From NCBI RefSeq assembly GCF_900155985.1, contig NZ_FTMA01000002.1, positions 1 through 64,000 on the forward strand: DNA of 64,000 nt, written 5' to 3'. Under the pieces are notes generated by a model. That model was not told the DNA's origin. It was given only the letters and a program-made list of their open reading frames with translations, and made no database searches. Position 1 is the first letter of the stretch. Every line of letters begins with the position of its first letter. Source of the stretch: Maribacter ulvicola (GTDB lineage: Bacteria > Bacteroidota > Bacteroidia > Flavobacteriales > Flavobacteriaceae). The translations under genes were made by a program, and so were the position numbers. Shown here piece after piece: positions 35,536 through 44,850 of this stretch.

Positions 35536-37308
35536 CTAGTGCTCATAAATATCATTATAGAGCGCTATATATTTCTCTTTAATTACTTTTCTTTTTAATT
35601 TCATGGTAGGCGTAAGATGTCCACCATCTATACTCCATGCATCTGGTGTAAGTCTAAATTGTTTTACTTTTTCCCATTTTGCAAATTTTTCATTGGCCTC
35701 ATCGATTTCTTTTTGGTAACGTTGTAAGACTTTTTCGTTATCTATAAGATTTTGGCTTTCAGTACTATTTATATGGTGTAATGATGCCCATTCTTTTAGG
35801 AATTCAAAATCTGGTTGTATAAGTGCTGCTGGCATTTTTTCGCCTTCACCGACTACCATAATTTGTTCAATGAACCTTGATTGTTTAAAACGATTTTCCA
35901 AAAGTTGTGGAGCTACATATTTTCCGCCAGAAGTTTTAAACATTTCTTTTTTACGATCGGTAATTTTAAGGAAGCCATCACTGTCCAGCTCACCAATATC
36001 TCCGGTTAAGAAATAACCATCAACAATAACTTCTTTTGTTTTTTCTTCGTCTTTATAATACCCTAACATTACTTGTGGGCCTTTAATACAAATTTCACCA
36101 TCAGCTGCAATCTTAACTTCGGTACGATCAATAGGTTTGCCAACGGTTCCTATTCTAAATCCGCCATCGCGCATATCATTTACTGAAATAACAGGAGAGG
36201 TTTCAGATAAACCATACCCTTCCATCAATCCAAACTCGGCAGCATTAAATATTCGTGATAATCTGGGTTGCAAGGCGGCGCTACCAGAAGCGATTAAACG
36301 AAGGTTACCGCCTAAACCTTCTTTCCATTTGCTAAAGATTAATTTTCTAGCTAATGATAATTTCATTTCGTACCACCAACCATTTTCACCATATGGTTCA
36401 TATGTAAGACCTAGCTCAACCGCCCAGAAGAACAATTTCTTTTTTATACCGGTAAGCTCGGTTCCTTTAGCGTAGATTTTATCGTATACTTTCTCTAGAA
36501 GTCTAGGGACAGCCGTCATAACATGCGGACTAGTTTCTTTCAGGTTATCGCTAATTTTATCTAGTGATTCTGCGTAGTAAATGGTTACACCCCTTAATTG
36601 ATACAGGTATATGAGCATACGTTCATAAACATGGCATAAGGGTAAAAAACTTAATGCCTTGGTCTCACCATCTACAATAGGAAAACGTTTAGAACTTTCA
36701 ACAGCATTACTAACCAGGTTGTCGTGAGATAGCATAACCCCTTTTGGTTTTCCTGTAGTACCTGAGGTATAGATTAACGTTGCTAAATCGTTTGGTGATA
36801 CTGCGCTTTTTAATTTTTCAATTTCTTCTTGGTTAGAGGTATCTTTACCTAATTTTAATACCTTTTCCCAATGATCGCAATTAGAAAGTTGGTCAAAAGA
36901 ATACACATTTTCTAGACTGGCAACCTGACCTTTGATCGAAGTAACTTTTTCATATACTTCATCACATGATACAAAACAGAATTTTGCTTCAGAATGATTA
37001 AGTACATAGGCATAATCATCTTCAGATATCGTTGGGTAAACGGGTACATTTTGTGCTCCTAATTGAAGAATGCCAATATCCATTATATTCCACTCGGTTC
37101 TATTTGTAAGTGATATAACTGCAATTTTATCATTAGGTTTAACGCCTAACCTTAATAGCCCTCGGCTAATAGCATTGGCTTTATCTATGTATTCTTGGGT
37201 AGAAGTACTGATCCATTCTCCATTTTTCTTTGATACCAATGCCTTTTTCAAAGCATGCTTTTCAAGCTGATAGTATGGAAAGTCAAAAAGACGGGTAACT
37301 GTTTGCAT
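35536..37308 (-). CDS. Long-chain fatty acid-CoA ligase (AMP-forming)
   Basis: The 590-residue enzyme activates fatty acids to acyl-CoA through an acyl-AMP. Adenylate-forming motifs are clear: IYTSGTTGKPKGVMLSH (about 182-198), then GYGLSETSPVIS, TGDIGELDSDGFLKITDRKKEMFKTSGGK and the catalytic Lys region SWSIDGGHLTPTMKLKR-like C-terminus. The ATG at 37308 (MQTVTRLFDFP) is preferred over an upstream in-frame codon. It is membrane-associated or cytoplasmic. It is transcribed towards the marR-fad cluster but ends before a hairpin, so it probably supplies substrate from its own transcript. Confidence 0.93.
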   Translation of the reverse strand: MQTVTRLFDFPYYQLEKHALKKALVSKKNGEWISTSTQEYIDKANAISRGLLRLGVKPNDKIAVISLTNRTEWNIMDIGILQLGAQNVPVYPTISEDDYAYVLNHSEAKFCFVSCDEVYEKVTSIKGQVASLENVYSFDQLSNCDHWEKVLKLGKDTSNQEEIEKLKSAVSPNDLATLIYTSGTTGKPKGVMLSHDNLVSNAVESSKRFPIVDGETKALSFLPLCHVYERMLIYLYQLRGVTIYYAESLDKISDNLKETSPHVMTAVPRLLEKVYDKIYAKGTELTGIKKKLFFWAVELGLTYEPYGENGWWYEMKLSLARKLIFSKWKEGLGGNLRLIASGSAALQPRLSRIFNAAEFGLMEGYGLSETSPVISVNDMRDGGFRIGTVGKPIDRTEVKIAADGEICIKGPQVMLGYYKDEEKTKEVIVDGYFLTGDIGELDSDGFLKITDRKKEMFKTSGGKYVAPQLLENRFKQSRFIEQIMVVGEGEKMPAALIQPDFEFLKEWASLHHINSTESQNLIDNEKVLQRYQKEIDEANEKFAKWEKVKQFRLTPDAWSIDGGHLTPTMKLKRKVIKEKYIALYNDIYEH

Positions 37309-37521
37309 ATATATTTCTAATAAGAAATGCAAAATAGTGAAAGAACTCGATACTTTAAAATTGTATTGTTAAATAAACCCTCTTCTAATTACAATATTAT
37401 TAATTCTTAAGGTTAAACGGGTAGTGTAACGATTTTAACCATTTGCCCACAATAAATTGTAATTGAGCGTGTTATGTATACAGCTTAACTTATTGTAGGA
37501 ATTTTCCTAAGTATAATGAAT

Positions 37522-37529
37522 TAGGTTTG
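37522..37529 (+). promoter_or_regulatory. Candidate -7 promoter box
   Basis: TAGGTTTG fits the TAnnTTTG consensus and lies 32 bases before the ATG at 37562. The nearest upstream TTG (37493-37495) is 26 bases away, longer than usual, so support is partial. Confidence 0.35.
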
Positions 37530-37561
37530 TCAACAACTTAATATCACAAGGCGTAGAAAAC

Positions 37562-40159
37562 ATGAAAAAAAATTACTTTAAAAAAAAATATCTAAAGTCT
37601 CTTGCCATACTGTTCTTCTCTTCTTTTGGGGTTGGTATGATGGCACAATCAGAACCGTTTAATTGTGATTACAATGCTTATTTATTTCAATATAATGATA
37701 TTTATGCTTTAGATTTAGCTTCTGGTAGCTCTTATATGGTTGCTGAAAATATAACACCCGGAAATGTCAATGGAGTAGGCTATAACCCTACCGATGGTTT
37801 TTTATGGGGATATCTATCTACCCCGTCAAGAACGATTGTCCGTATTGGTAAAGATTATACTGTAGATCAATATACCATTCCAGAATTACCAACAGGTAAT
37901 AAATATGTGGGTGACATTTCTCCAGATGGTGTTTATTATTTTAAAGCTGGTGGATCTTCATATTTCAAGGTAGATATAAATCCAGATTCACCAACTTATC
38001 TTGAATATCTAGGAGCATTTGAATTAAGTCAAAGTTTGGCTATTGCAGATTGGGCTTTCAACGCGGCAGATGGTATGTTGTACACTGTTGAAAGAAGAAC
38101 AAATGTTTTATATAAAATTGATCCTGAAACAGGAATTGTAACAATATTAGGTATAGTACCCATATTAGATGGGTTAAATTATGCTTATGGTGCTGTTTAT
38201 TTTGATGTTGATGGCAATTTTTATATTTCAGCAAATCAGACAGGTACAGTCTACATAATCAATAATGTTCAAGATATATCATTTGGGGTAATACAATCAA
38301 ATATTTTTGCTTTCGGTCCTGCAGCATCTAGTAATGATGGTGCTCGTTGTCCAACAGCCCCTGTTCCCCAAGAAGATTGTTTAAATGGAATAGATGATGA
38401 TGGCGACGGTTTAGTAGATTGTGATGATCCTTCATGCTCTGGTGTTGCTGCATGTCCTGTAATCGTAGCTACTTCTAGTGCTAATAAAGGAGGGTTGGAA
38501 AGCAATGATAGATTGGCTAACTTAATAAGTAAAAGAAACTTCAATAGAGCTAAGACCAATTATGTATTTGATAAGTTAAATGCCAAGAAGCTTGTTAAGA
38601 ACGCGTATTACGGATTAAGTTCTAAAACAGAAGTTAATGAGATTCCTTTAAACACGCTAGTACCCTTAGGTGTTGTTGGTGAAACGAGTACCATTGAATC
38701 TTCGCCAAGCGATTTACTGGACTTAACAAATGCATCTGATATCTATTCTGTAGATTACTTAAATGGTTCAGAAAACTTAGGGTCGTTAATGGTTATTAAG
38801 ACAGATAATAAGGTCTATGAGCACAGTAAGTTTATTTGTGATCGTTTTCTTGGCGCGCAGTTATTATCGGTTTCTAATATTCAATTACGTGAAAAGAACT
38901 TTATTAAGTCGATTATTAAACAACCGGATGGTAACTTAGAATTTGCGTTGACTTTTTCTGCTAGAATTAATGAAGATGATAATTTTACCATAGAATCTCA
39001 TTGGAACATTGATGCCTATGCTAGTGATACTGCATATTATAATTTTCAGATTTGGTCAAACTCAGTAGATGATTTGCTACTGCTGGCAGATGAAATTTTA
39101 AACCTCTTAGAGGTTAATGCTAATATTACTCAGTATAATGGATCTACCCCGCCACCGGTATTTGTAAAGTCTGCTAGATATAAGAACGGTGAAGTATTGT
39201 TGAATATCGTTAACAACAACAATTCTGAAAGTATTCACTTAGAAGGGGGCTTAAAACTTACGGAAACTAGCGATACAGAGGTATTGGGAGTAACTGCGGA
39301 TATTGAGGGTTATTTAGATTCTGTAGCTCTAAAGACAGGTACGCTTTTTGATCTAGGCTTTAGGATTACCTCAGGTTTAGGAGCTACACCAGATGATTTG
39401 TTTGTTGCGGACGCTCCGTGGGGCTTAGATGATTCTGCAGCGGAAACCACTGTTGCAAGTTATGAAGTTTTACCTGCAGACGGTCCTTACATAGGAGAAG
39501 GCTATCCTATAGAAAGAAATATAAAGTTAGAAGGTACTACAAGTAATTACATAGGGGTGTACCGTGCTTTGAGTCCAAGGTTTACAGCTGTAGATTTAAG
39601 TGATTACGGCAAAATAAGTTTTGAGGCTAAAGGAACGGGTACTCTTGAAATACAATTGATAAAAGGTGATGGTTCAATGTATAAAACAACTATTAGCTTG
39701 GGTAGTGAGATGGATGTTTATACATTGTCTGATATCGATTTCAAAAACGATTTAGATGCAAGTACTGATTTCTCGGATATAAAAGTGTTATCGTTCAATC
39801 TTGTTGCAAAGAATGGGTATACGGAAGAGAAATCGATAGAACTACAGCATATAGATTTTCATAATCGTGAGCCGGGCCAAAAATTTATTGACTCTGATTT
39901 AAACAGGTCAGTAGTTTATCCAAATCCTATGATAGAAAATTCTAGCTTATACTTTTATGAAGAGAAAGCAGATACCTACCAATTAGATATTTATTCCTTA
40001 AGCGGTAGGCTACTTGGAAACCACCATATGGAAGGTGAGAGTATAGCCGGGCAAAATGAAATAATTATAGAAAGAAAAAATTTAGCTCCAGGGTTGTACC
40101 TCTATAAATTACAAAACTCTAAAGAAAAAATATGGAGCGGAAGGCTCTTGGTAAGATAA
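37562..40159 (+). CDS. Type IX secretion system cargo protein of unknown role
   Basis: The 865-residue protein has a basic signal peptide ending near GMMAQS (residue 30). Residues about 35-260 form a propeller-like repeat region (SPDGVYYF, FNAADGMLYTVERRTN, FDVDGNFYISANQTG). At about 271-292 sits an acidic, Cys-flanked loop (C-x4-DDDGDGxxDC-x-DPxC) that probably binds calcium. Residues 300-780 hold less familiar beta-rich regions. The C-terminal 75 residues are a T9SS type A sorting domain (VVYPNPMIE, DIYSLSGRLL, LAPGLYLYKL). It is therefore exported through the outer membrane and anchored at or released from the surface. The function is unknown; it stands alone. Confidence 0.88.
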   Translation: MKKNYFKKKYLKSLAILFFSSFGVGMMAQSEPFNCDYNAYLFQYNDIYALDLASGSSYMVAENITPGNVNGVGYNPTDGFLWGYLSTPSRTIVRIGKDYTVDQYTIPELPTGNKYVGDISPDGVYYFKAGGSSYFKVDINPDSPTYLEYLGAFELSQSLAIADWAFNAADGMLYTVERRTNVLYKIDPETGIVTILGIVPILDGLNYAYGAVYFDVDGNFYISANQTGTVYIINNVQDISFGVIQSNIFAFGPAASSNDGARCPTAPVPQEDCLNGIDDDGDGLVDCDDPSCSGVAACPVIVATSSANKGGLESNDRLANLISKRNFNRAKTNYVFDKLNAKKLVKNAYYGLSSKTEVNEIPLNTLVPLGVVGETSTIESSPSDLLDLTNASDIYSVDYLNGSENLGSLMVIKTDNKVYEHSKFICDRFLGAQLLSVSNIQLREKNFIKSIIKQPDGNLEFALTFSARINEDDNFTIESHWNIDAYASDTAYYNFQIWSNSVDDLLLLADEILNLLEVNANITQYNGSTPPPVFVKSARYKNGEVLLNIVNNNNSESIHLEGGLKLTETSDTEVLGVTADIEGYLDSVALKTGTLFDLGFRITSGLGATPDDLFVADAPWGLDDSAAETTVASYEVLPADGPYIGEGYPIERNIKLEGTTSNYIGVYRALSPRFTAVDLSDYGKISFEAKGTGTLEIQLIKGDGSMYKTTISLGSEMDVYTLSDIDFKNDLDASTDFSDIKVLSFNLVAKNGYTEEKSIELQHIDFHNREPGQKFIDSDLNRSVVYPNPMIENSSLYFYEEKADTYQLDIYSLSGRLLGNHHMEGESIAGQNEIIIERKNLAPGLYLYKLQNSKEKIWSGRLLVR

Positions 40160-40176
40160 TACGTTTTGGTTGTTAA

Positions 40177-40216
40177 AAAAGCTGTGTACCCCAGAAAAGG
40201 GAGTGCACAGCTTTTG
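40177..40216. terminator. Rho-independent terminator between converging genes
   Basis: AAAAGCTGTG at 40177-40186 pairs with CACAGCTTTT at 40206-40215, enclosing partly paired TACCC/GGGAGTG. It serves the T9SS cargo gene and, on the minus strand, purL. Confidence 0.75.
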
Positions 40217-40237
40217 TCTTTAAATAGTTTTATGTGG

Positions 40238-43200
40238 TTATTTCTGATTAATAACCCACTCTTTTGCATTGATAAAAGCCGCTATCCAAGGTGACACTTC
40301 ATCCGTTCTATCCGTTGGGTAATGTGCCCAGTTCCAAGGAAAGATAGAGCGCTCAATATGTGGCATAGTTACTAAGTGACGACCAGTTTTATCGCAAAGC
40401 ATAGCGGTGTTATAATCACTACCATTTGGGTTTGCCGGATAACCTTCATAACCATATTTGGCAACGATATCATAGTTTTCTTCAGATTGTGGTAAGGCAA
40501 ATTTACCTTCACCATGAGAGATCCATACCCCCAATTTACTACCTTCTAAAGAGGAAAGCATTATAGAATTGTTTTTCTGAATTTCTACGGAAGTAAAGTT
40601 ACTCTCATGCTTACGAGAATCATTATACGTCATTTTTCCGTGAGTCTCGTGCTCCGGATTAATTAGATCCAGTTCCATAAACAACTGGCAACCATTACAT
40701 ATACCTATAGATAAGGTATTTGGTCTAGCGAAAAAGTTTTTGATGACGGTATTAGCTTTCTCGTTATATTTAATAGCTCCGGCCCATCCTTTTGCACTTC
40801 CTAATACATCTGAGTTAGAGAAACCACCAACAGCACCTAGGAATTGAATATCTTCAAGGTTTTCACGACCAGAAATTAAATCGGTCATGTGAACATCTTT
40901 TACATCAAACCCTGCTAAATACATGGCATTTGCCATTTCACGCTCAGAGTTACTTCCTTTTTCACGTAGAATAGCTGCTTTTGGTCTGCATGTGGCACCG
41001 TTTATAGATCTACTTGGAAGTTGAATAGGTGTTGTTGAAGGAAAATTATAGTGTAAAGGTTGTACCTTATAATTATCAAATCTGTCTTTGGCCAAACCAT
41101 TTGCGGTTTGCTGATTGTCTAAAAGATAGGAGGTCTTAAACCAAGTATCACGTAGGGTTTCAATGTTAAGTCCCATTTCCATACCATTATTTTTAATGGT
41201 AAGGGTAGCCTGGTTCGTTGCTGTACCTATTTTTGTAACGTCAATATTTTTAGACTTTAAAATAGCTTCTATGCTATCATCTTTTGCTTGAAAAACTATA
41301 CCGGCGTTTTCAGAGAATAACATTTTTATGGTATCGGCTTCACCTAAACTAGTTAGGTCAAGATTAGCTCCCAAATCAGTATCTGCAAAGCATAATTCTA
41401 AAAGGGTGGTAATTAAACCGCCTGAAGCAACATCATGTCCTGCTACTATTTTATCATCTTTTATTAAAGATTGAACCGCATTAAAAACAGTTTTAAAATA
41501 TGCAGCATCAGTAATGGTTGAAGTTTCGTTACCTATACTATTTCTAGTCTGTGCAAAAGAAGAACCACCTAATTTAAAGTTGTCTTTAGATAGATTGATG
41601 TAATAAATAGCACCACCATCTTTCTGTAAAACGGGTTCAACAACCTTAGTAATGTCGCTACAATTACCAGCAGCGGAAATAACTACGGTACCTGGAGAAA
41701 TGACATCACCATCTTTATATTTTTGTTTCATGGAAAGAGAATCCTTTCCTGTAGGAACATTAATTCCCAAATCGATAGCAAAATCAGAAACTGCTTGTAC
41801 CGCATTGTATAAACGCGCATCTTCACCATCATTTTTGCAAGGCCACATCCAATTGGCAGAAAGGGAAACAGAAGCCAATCCGTCTTTCAGCGGAGCCCAA
41901 ACCAAATTGGTCAAGGATTCTGCTATACTATTTTTACTACCTGCAGCTGGATCTATTAGGGCAGAAATAGGGGAGTGTCCAATACTGGTGGCAATTCCTT
42001 CTTTACCTTTAAAATCTAACGCCATTACACCACAATTGTTCAATGGTAATTGCAACGGACCAACACATTGTTGTTTTGCAACACGCCCACCAACACAACG
42101 GTCCACCTTGTTTGTAAGCCAATCTTTACTCGCTACGGCTTCCAATTGAAGCACAGCATCTAAATAATCATGAAAAAATTCTAATGAGTATTCAGCATTT
42201 TTATAATCGCGTACTACCGTACTGTCCGTCATCACCGTTTTAGGAGAACTGCCGAACATATCCGATAATTCTAAATCCATTGGCTTATCACCGTTAGTTT
42301 TAGACTCAAAAGTAAATCGGTCATCACCCGTAACATTACCAACTTCGTACATCGGCGAACGCTCACGGTCAGCAATGCGCTTAAGGTGATCAATATCTTT
42401 TTCACCGATTACAAGACCCATACGTTCTTGAGATTCATTACCAATAATTTCTTTTGCAGAAAGGGTAGGGTCACCTACGGGCAACTTATCAAGATCTATT
42501 TTCCCACCGGTTTCTTCAACCAATTCAGACAAACAATTTAGGTGTCCGCCAGCACCATGGTCATGAATGGAAACAATAGTATTTTCGTCGCTCTCAACCA
42601 TTCCACGAATAGCATTGGCTGCTCTCTTTTGCATTTCTGGATTGGAGCGTTGTACAGCGTTCAGTTCAATAGCAGAGCTAAATTCTCCCGTATCTGCACT
42701 AGACACAGCCGCACCACCCATACCAATACGGTAATTGTCGCCACCTAAAATTACAATCTTGTTACCTGTTTCAGGTTTGTCTTTTATAGCCTGTTCAATT
42801 TTACCATAGCCTATACCACCAGCTTGCATGATTACTTTATCATATCCTAATTTACGGTGATTGAGGGCAGTTATGGTTTTATCTTCTGTTGATTGGAAAG
42901 GAGTAGAAGCTTCGTCATATTCAAACGTTAGAACAGATCCAGAAATTAATGGCTGTCCAAACTTGTTTCCAAAATCAGAAGCACCGTTAGATGCTTTTAT
43001 AAGGATATCCATAGGAGTTTGGTAAAGCCAATCTCTCTCTTGCATTCCTTGTTCCCAAGGTCTTTCTTTCTCTAAACGGGAATAAGCGGTCATGTAAACG
43101 GCAGTTCCGGCAAGTGGCAAAGAACCTTTACCACCAGCTAACCTATCTCTTATTTCTCCGCCAGCACCGGTTGCCGCACCATTAAAAGGCTCTACGGTAG

Positions 43201-43957
43201 TGGGGAAGTTGTGTGTTTCTGCTTTTATTGAAATTACGGAATCAAACTCTTTTTCTTGATAGAAGTCTGGTTTGTCTGCTGTTTTAGGAGCAAATTGCAC
43301 TACTCTAGGACCTTTTACAAAGGCTACATTGTCTTTATAGGCAGATACGATATCATTAGGGGACTCCTGAGAAGTTTTTTTGATTAATTTAAATAATGAA
43401 GAAGGCATTTCTTCACCATCAATAATAAAAGTACCATTGAATATTTTATGTCTGCAGTGTTCAGAATTTACTTGGCTAAATCCGAATACCTCAGAATCAG
43501 TAAGCTTTCTATCTAACTTTTTGCTAAGGTTTTCAAGGTAATCAACCTCTTCATCATTAAGAGCTAAACCTTCTTGTTTGTTGAAAGCAGCGATATCTTC
43601 AATATTCAAAATAGGCTTTGGTGCTACCTGAATATCAAATACTTCTTGATTTAGAATGCTATATTTCTGAGATATCATAGGATCGTAATCTGTAAATTTT
43701 TCTTCTACAGCATTAAATTCTTCAATCCGTATAATTCCAGAAACCCCCATATTTTGAGTAATTTCTGTGGCATTGGTACTCCAAGGAGTAATCATTGCAG
43801 CTCTAGGCCCAACAAAAAAGGCGTCAAGAGACGCCGCATTTATTTTAGGTTGGTTGCCAAACAACCATATAAGTTTATTTGTGTCTTCTTGTGTAAGTTC
43901 CTTAGCGGTCTGTACCGCAAAAATCTTTTTGCTAGGTTCCCCAAAAAAATGAATCAT
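40238..43957 (-). CDS. purL: Phosphoribosylformylglycinamidine synthase
   Basis: This enzyme converts FGAR to FGAM in purine synthesis, using glutamine and ATP. The 1239-residue single-chain form carries an N-terminal PurS-like region and a linker with FGFSQVNSEHCRHKIF. Two AIRS-like ATP domains follow (KAETHNFPTTVEPFNGAATGAGGEIRD and GRVAKQQCVGPLQLP regions). A C-terminal class I glutaminase domain has nucleophile Cys1087 in GICNGCQLF and HxE-type residues near the end. It is cytoplasmic. It stands alone, with 343 bases of mostly featureless DNA upstream and no purine riboswitch that I can recognise. Confidence 0.96.
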   Translation of the reverse strand: MIHFFGEPSKKIFAVQTAKELTQEDTNKLIWLFGNQPKINAASLDAFFVGPRAAMITPWSTNATEITQNMGVSGIIRIEEFNAVEEKFTDYDPMISQKYSILNQEVFDIQVAPKPILNIEDIAAFNKQEGLALNDEEVDYLENLSKKLDRKLTDSEVFGFSQVNSEHCRHKIFNGTFIIDGEEMPSSLFKLIKKTSQESPNDIVSAYKDNVAFVKGPRVVQFAPKTADKPDFYQEKEFDSVISIKAETHNFPTTVEPFNGAATGAGGEIRDRLAGGKGSLPLAGTAVYMTAYSRLEKERPWEQGMQERDWLYQTPMDILIKASNGASDFGNKFGQPLISGSVLTFEYDEASTPFQSTEDKTITALNHRKLGYDKVIMQAGGIGYGKIEQAIKDKPETGNKIVILGGDNYRIGMGGAAVSSADTGEFSSAIELNAVQRSNPEMQKRAANAIRGMVESDENTIVSIHDHGAGGHLNCLSELVEETGGKIDLDKLPVGDPTLSAKEIIGNESQERMGLVIGEKDIDHLKRIADRERSPMYEVGNVTGDDRFTFESKTNGDKPMDLELSDMFGSSPKTVMTDSTVVRDYKNAEYSLEFFHDYLDAVLQLEAVASKDWLTNKVDRCVGGRVAKQQCVGPLQLPLNNCGVMALDFKGKEGIATSIGHSPISALIDPAAGSKNSIAESLTNLVWAPLKDGLASVSLSANWMWPCKNDGEDARLYNAVQAVSDFAIDLGINVPTGKDSLSMKQKYKDGDVISPGTVVISAAGNCSDITKVVEPVLQKDGGAIYYINLSKDNFKLGGSSFAQTRNSIGNETSTITDAAYFKTVFNAVQSLIKDDKIVAGHDVASGGLITTLLELCFADTDLGANLDLTSLGEADTIKMLFSENAGIVFQAKDDSIEAILKSKNIDVTKIGTATNQATLTIKNNGMEMGLNIETLRDTWFKTSYLLDNQQTANGLAKDRFDNYKVQPLHYNFPSTTPIQLPSRSINGATCRPKAAILREKGSNSEREMANAMYLAGFDVKDVHMTDLISGRENLEDIQFLGAVGGFSNSDVLGSAKGWAGAIKYNEKANTVIKNFFARPNTLSIGICNGCQLFMELDLINPEHETHGKMTYNDSRKHESNFTSVEIQKNNSIMLSSLEGSKLGVWISHGEGKFALPQSEENYDIVAKYGYEGYPANPNGSDYNTAMLCDKTGRHLVTMPHIERSIFPWNWAHYPTDRTDEVSPWIAAFINAKEWVINQK

Positions 43958-44299
43958 TGTAGTATCTCTGGTATTGATTTTTGAAATACAAAATTAAGGC
44001 TTTACTGGCTAATATTTACGGTAATCTAAAACACTTTTAAACAGCAATTGTTAATGAAATTAGTGAGATTTTGTTTTACCTTTATCCTTCAAAATTATTT
44101 CTGGAACAAAAATTTACTGGTCTATCGAAATTCAAATACAATTTACAGTACAATACTCTGCGGATTTGTTTTGAGGTTGTTTGCTTAACAGTATGAAATT
44201 TAGGATTTTACTGCGATAACACTATGAATGTGTTTGTTGGACCTGATTTAATTTTAGACATGACAACAAAATTTAGTTGTTTTGAAAAAGTAGAATAGC
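43958..44299. other. Non-coding region between purL and the HxlR gene
   Basis: This 342-base divergent spacer should hold the promoters of both genes. A minus-strand TAATTTTG at 43989-43996 fits a -7 box for purL. Close to the HxlR start, ACAAC at 44263-44267 and GTTGT at 44276-44280 form a small inverted repeat that could be an operator. No gene remnant or structured RNA was recognised. Confidence 0.4.
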
Positions 44300-44683
44300 A
44301 TGGCAAAGCAAAATAAAGATATACAGGCACTTGATTATTGTATGGATATGATAGGCGGTAATTGGAAACCAATAATTCTGTATCACATTCATAAAGGCAC
44401 TAACCGTTTTAACAAGCTTTTTGCAGAAATAGAGGGTATTAATCGCCAAATGTTAAGTAAGCAACTTAAATCATTAGAACGCACAGGTGTTTTGGATCGT
44501 ACGTTGTATGGTGAAATTCCCCCAAGAGTTGAATATACCTTGACTCCATTAGGAAAATCATTGCTACCCGTTGTTCAGGCTATGGCACGTTGGGGACAAA
44601 AACAAATTACAGTGAATGTAGAAGCTACCAAGGTTAAAGAAGCTCCTGAAAGTACACAAAATCAGCAGTTGCCACTTTTCTAA
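44300..44683 (+). CDS. HxlR-family transcriptional regulator
   Basis: The 127-residue protein is a winged helix-turn-helix of the HxlR type: ALDYCMDMIGGNWKPIILYH at the N-terminus with the conserved Cys14, the recognition helix region INRQMLSKQLKSLERTGVL, and a wing with PPRVEYTLTPLGKSL. HxlR proteins often sense electrophiles or redox changes through that Cys. The target is unknown; the M20 hydrolase gene 167 bases downstream is a candidate. The Gln/Ser-rich C-terminal tail is non-conserved. Confidence 0.9.
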   Translation: MAKQNKDIQALDYCMDMIGGNWKPIILYHIHKGTNRFNKLFAEIEGINRQMLSKQLKSLERTGVLDRTLYGEIPPRVEYTLTPLGKSLLPVVQAMARWGQKQITVNVEATKVKEAPESTQNQQLPLF

Positions 44684-44850
44684 TATTCCTTAGAAGACCT
44701 ATTGGGATTTTAATTGTGGATTTTACTGCTATGTAATTTCCTATAACTTTAAAAATAGGGTACTCAGGTTTTGAATTTGATAAAAATTGATTGTTTACAC
44801 CCATGTAACCATCAATTTATGTAACTTCTAGCAACTAATTCAAAACCACC

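Noticed and set aside
41652-42149. Plus-strand open frame of 165 codons inside purL
   Set aside because: It is antisense to conserved purL sequence and matches no family; coding evidence is entirely on the other strand.
43958-44299. Possible purine riboswitch upstream of purL
   Set aside because: No purine-aptamer core or stem pattern was recognised by eye; such riboswitches would need covariance-model support, which is lacking.
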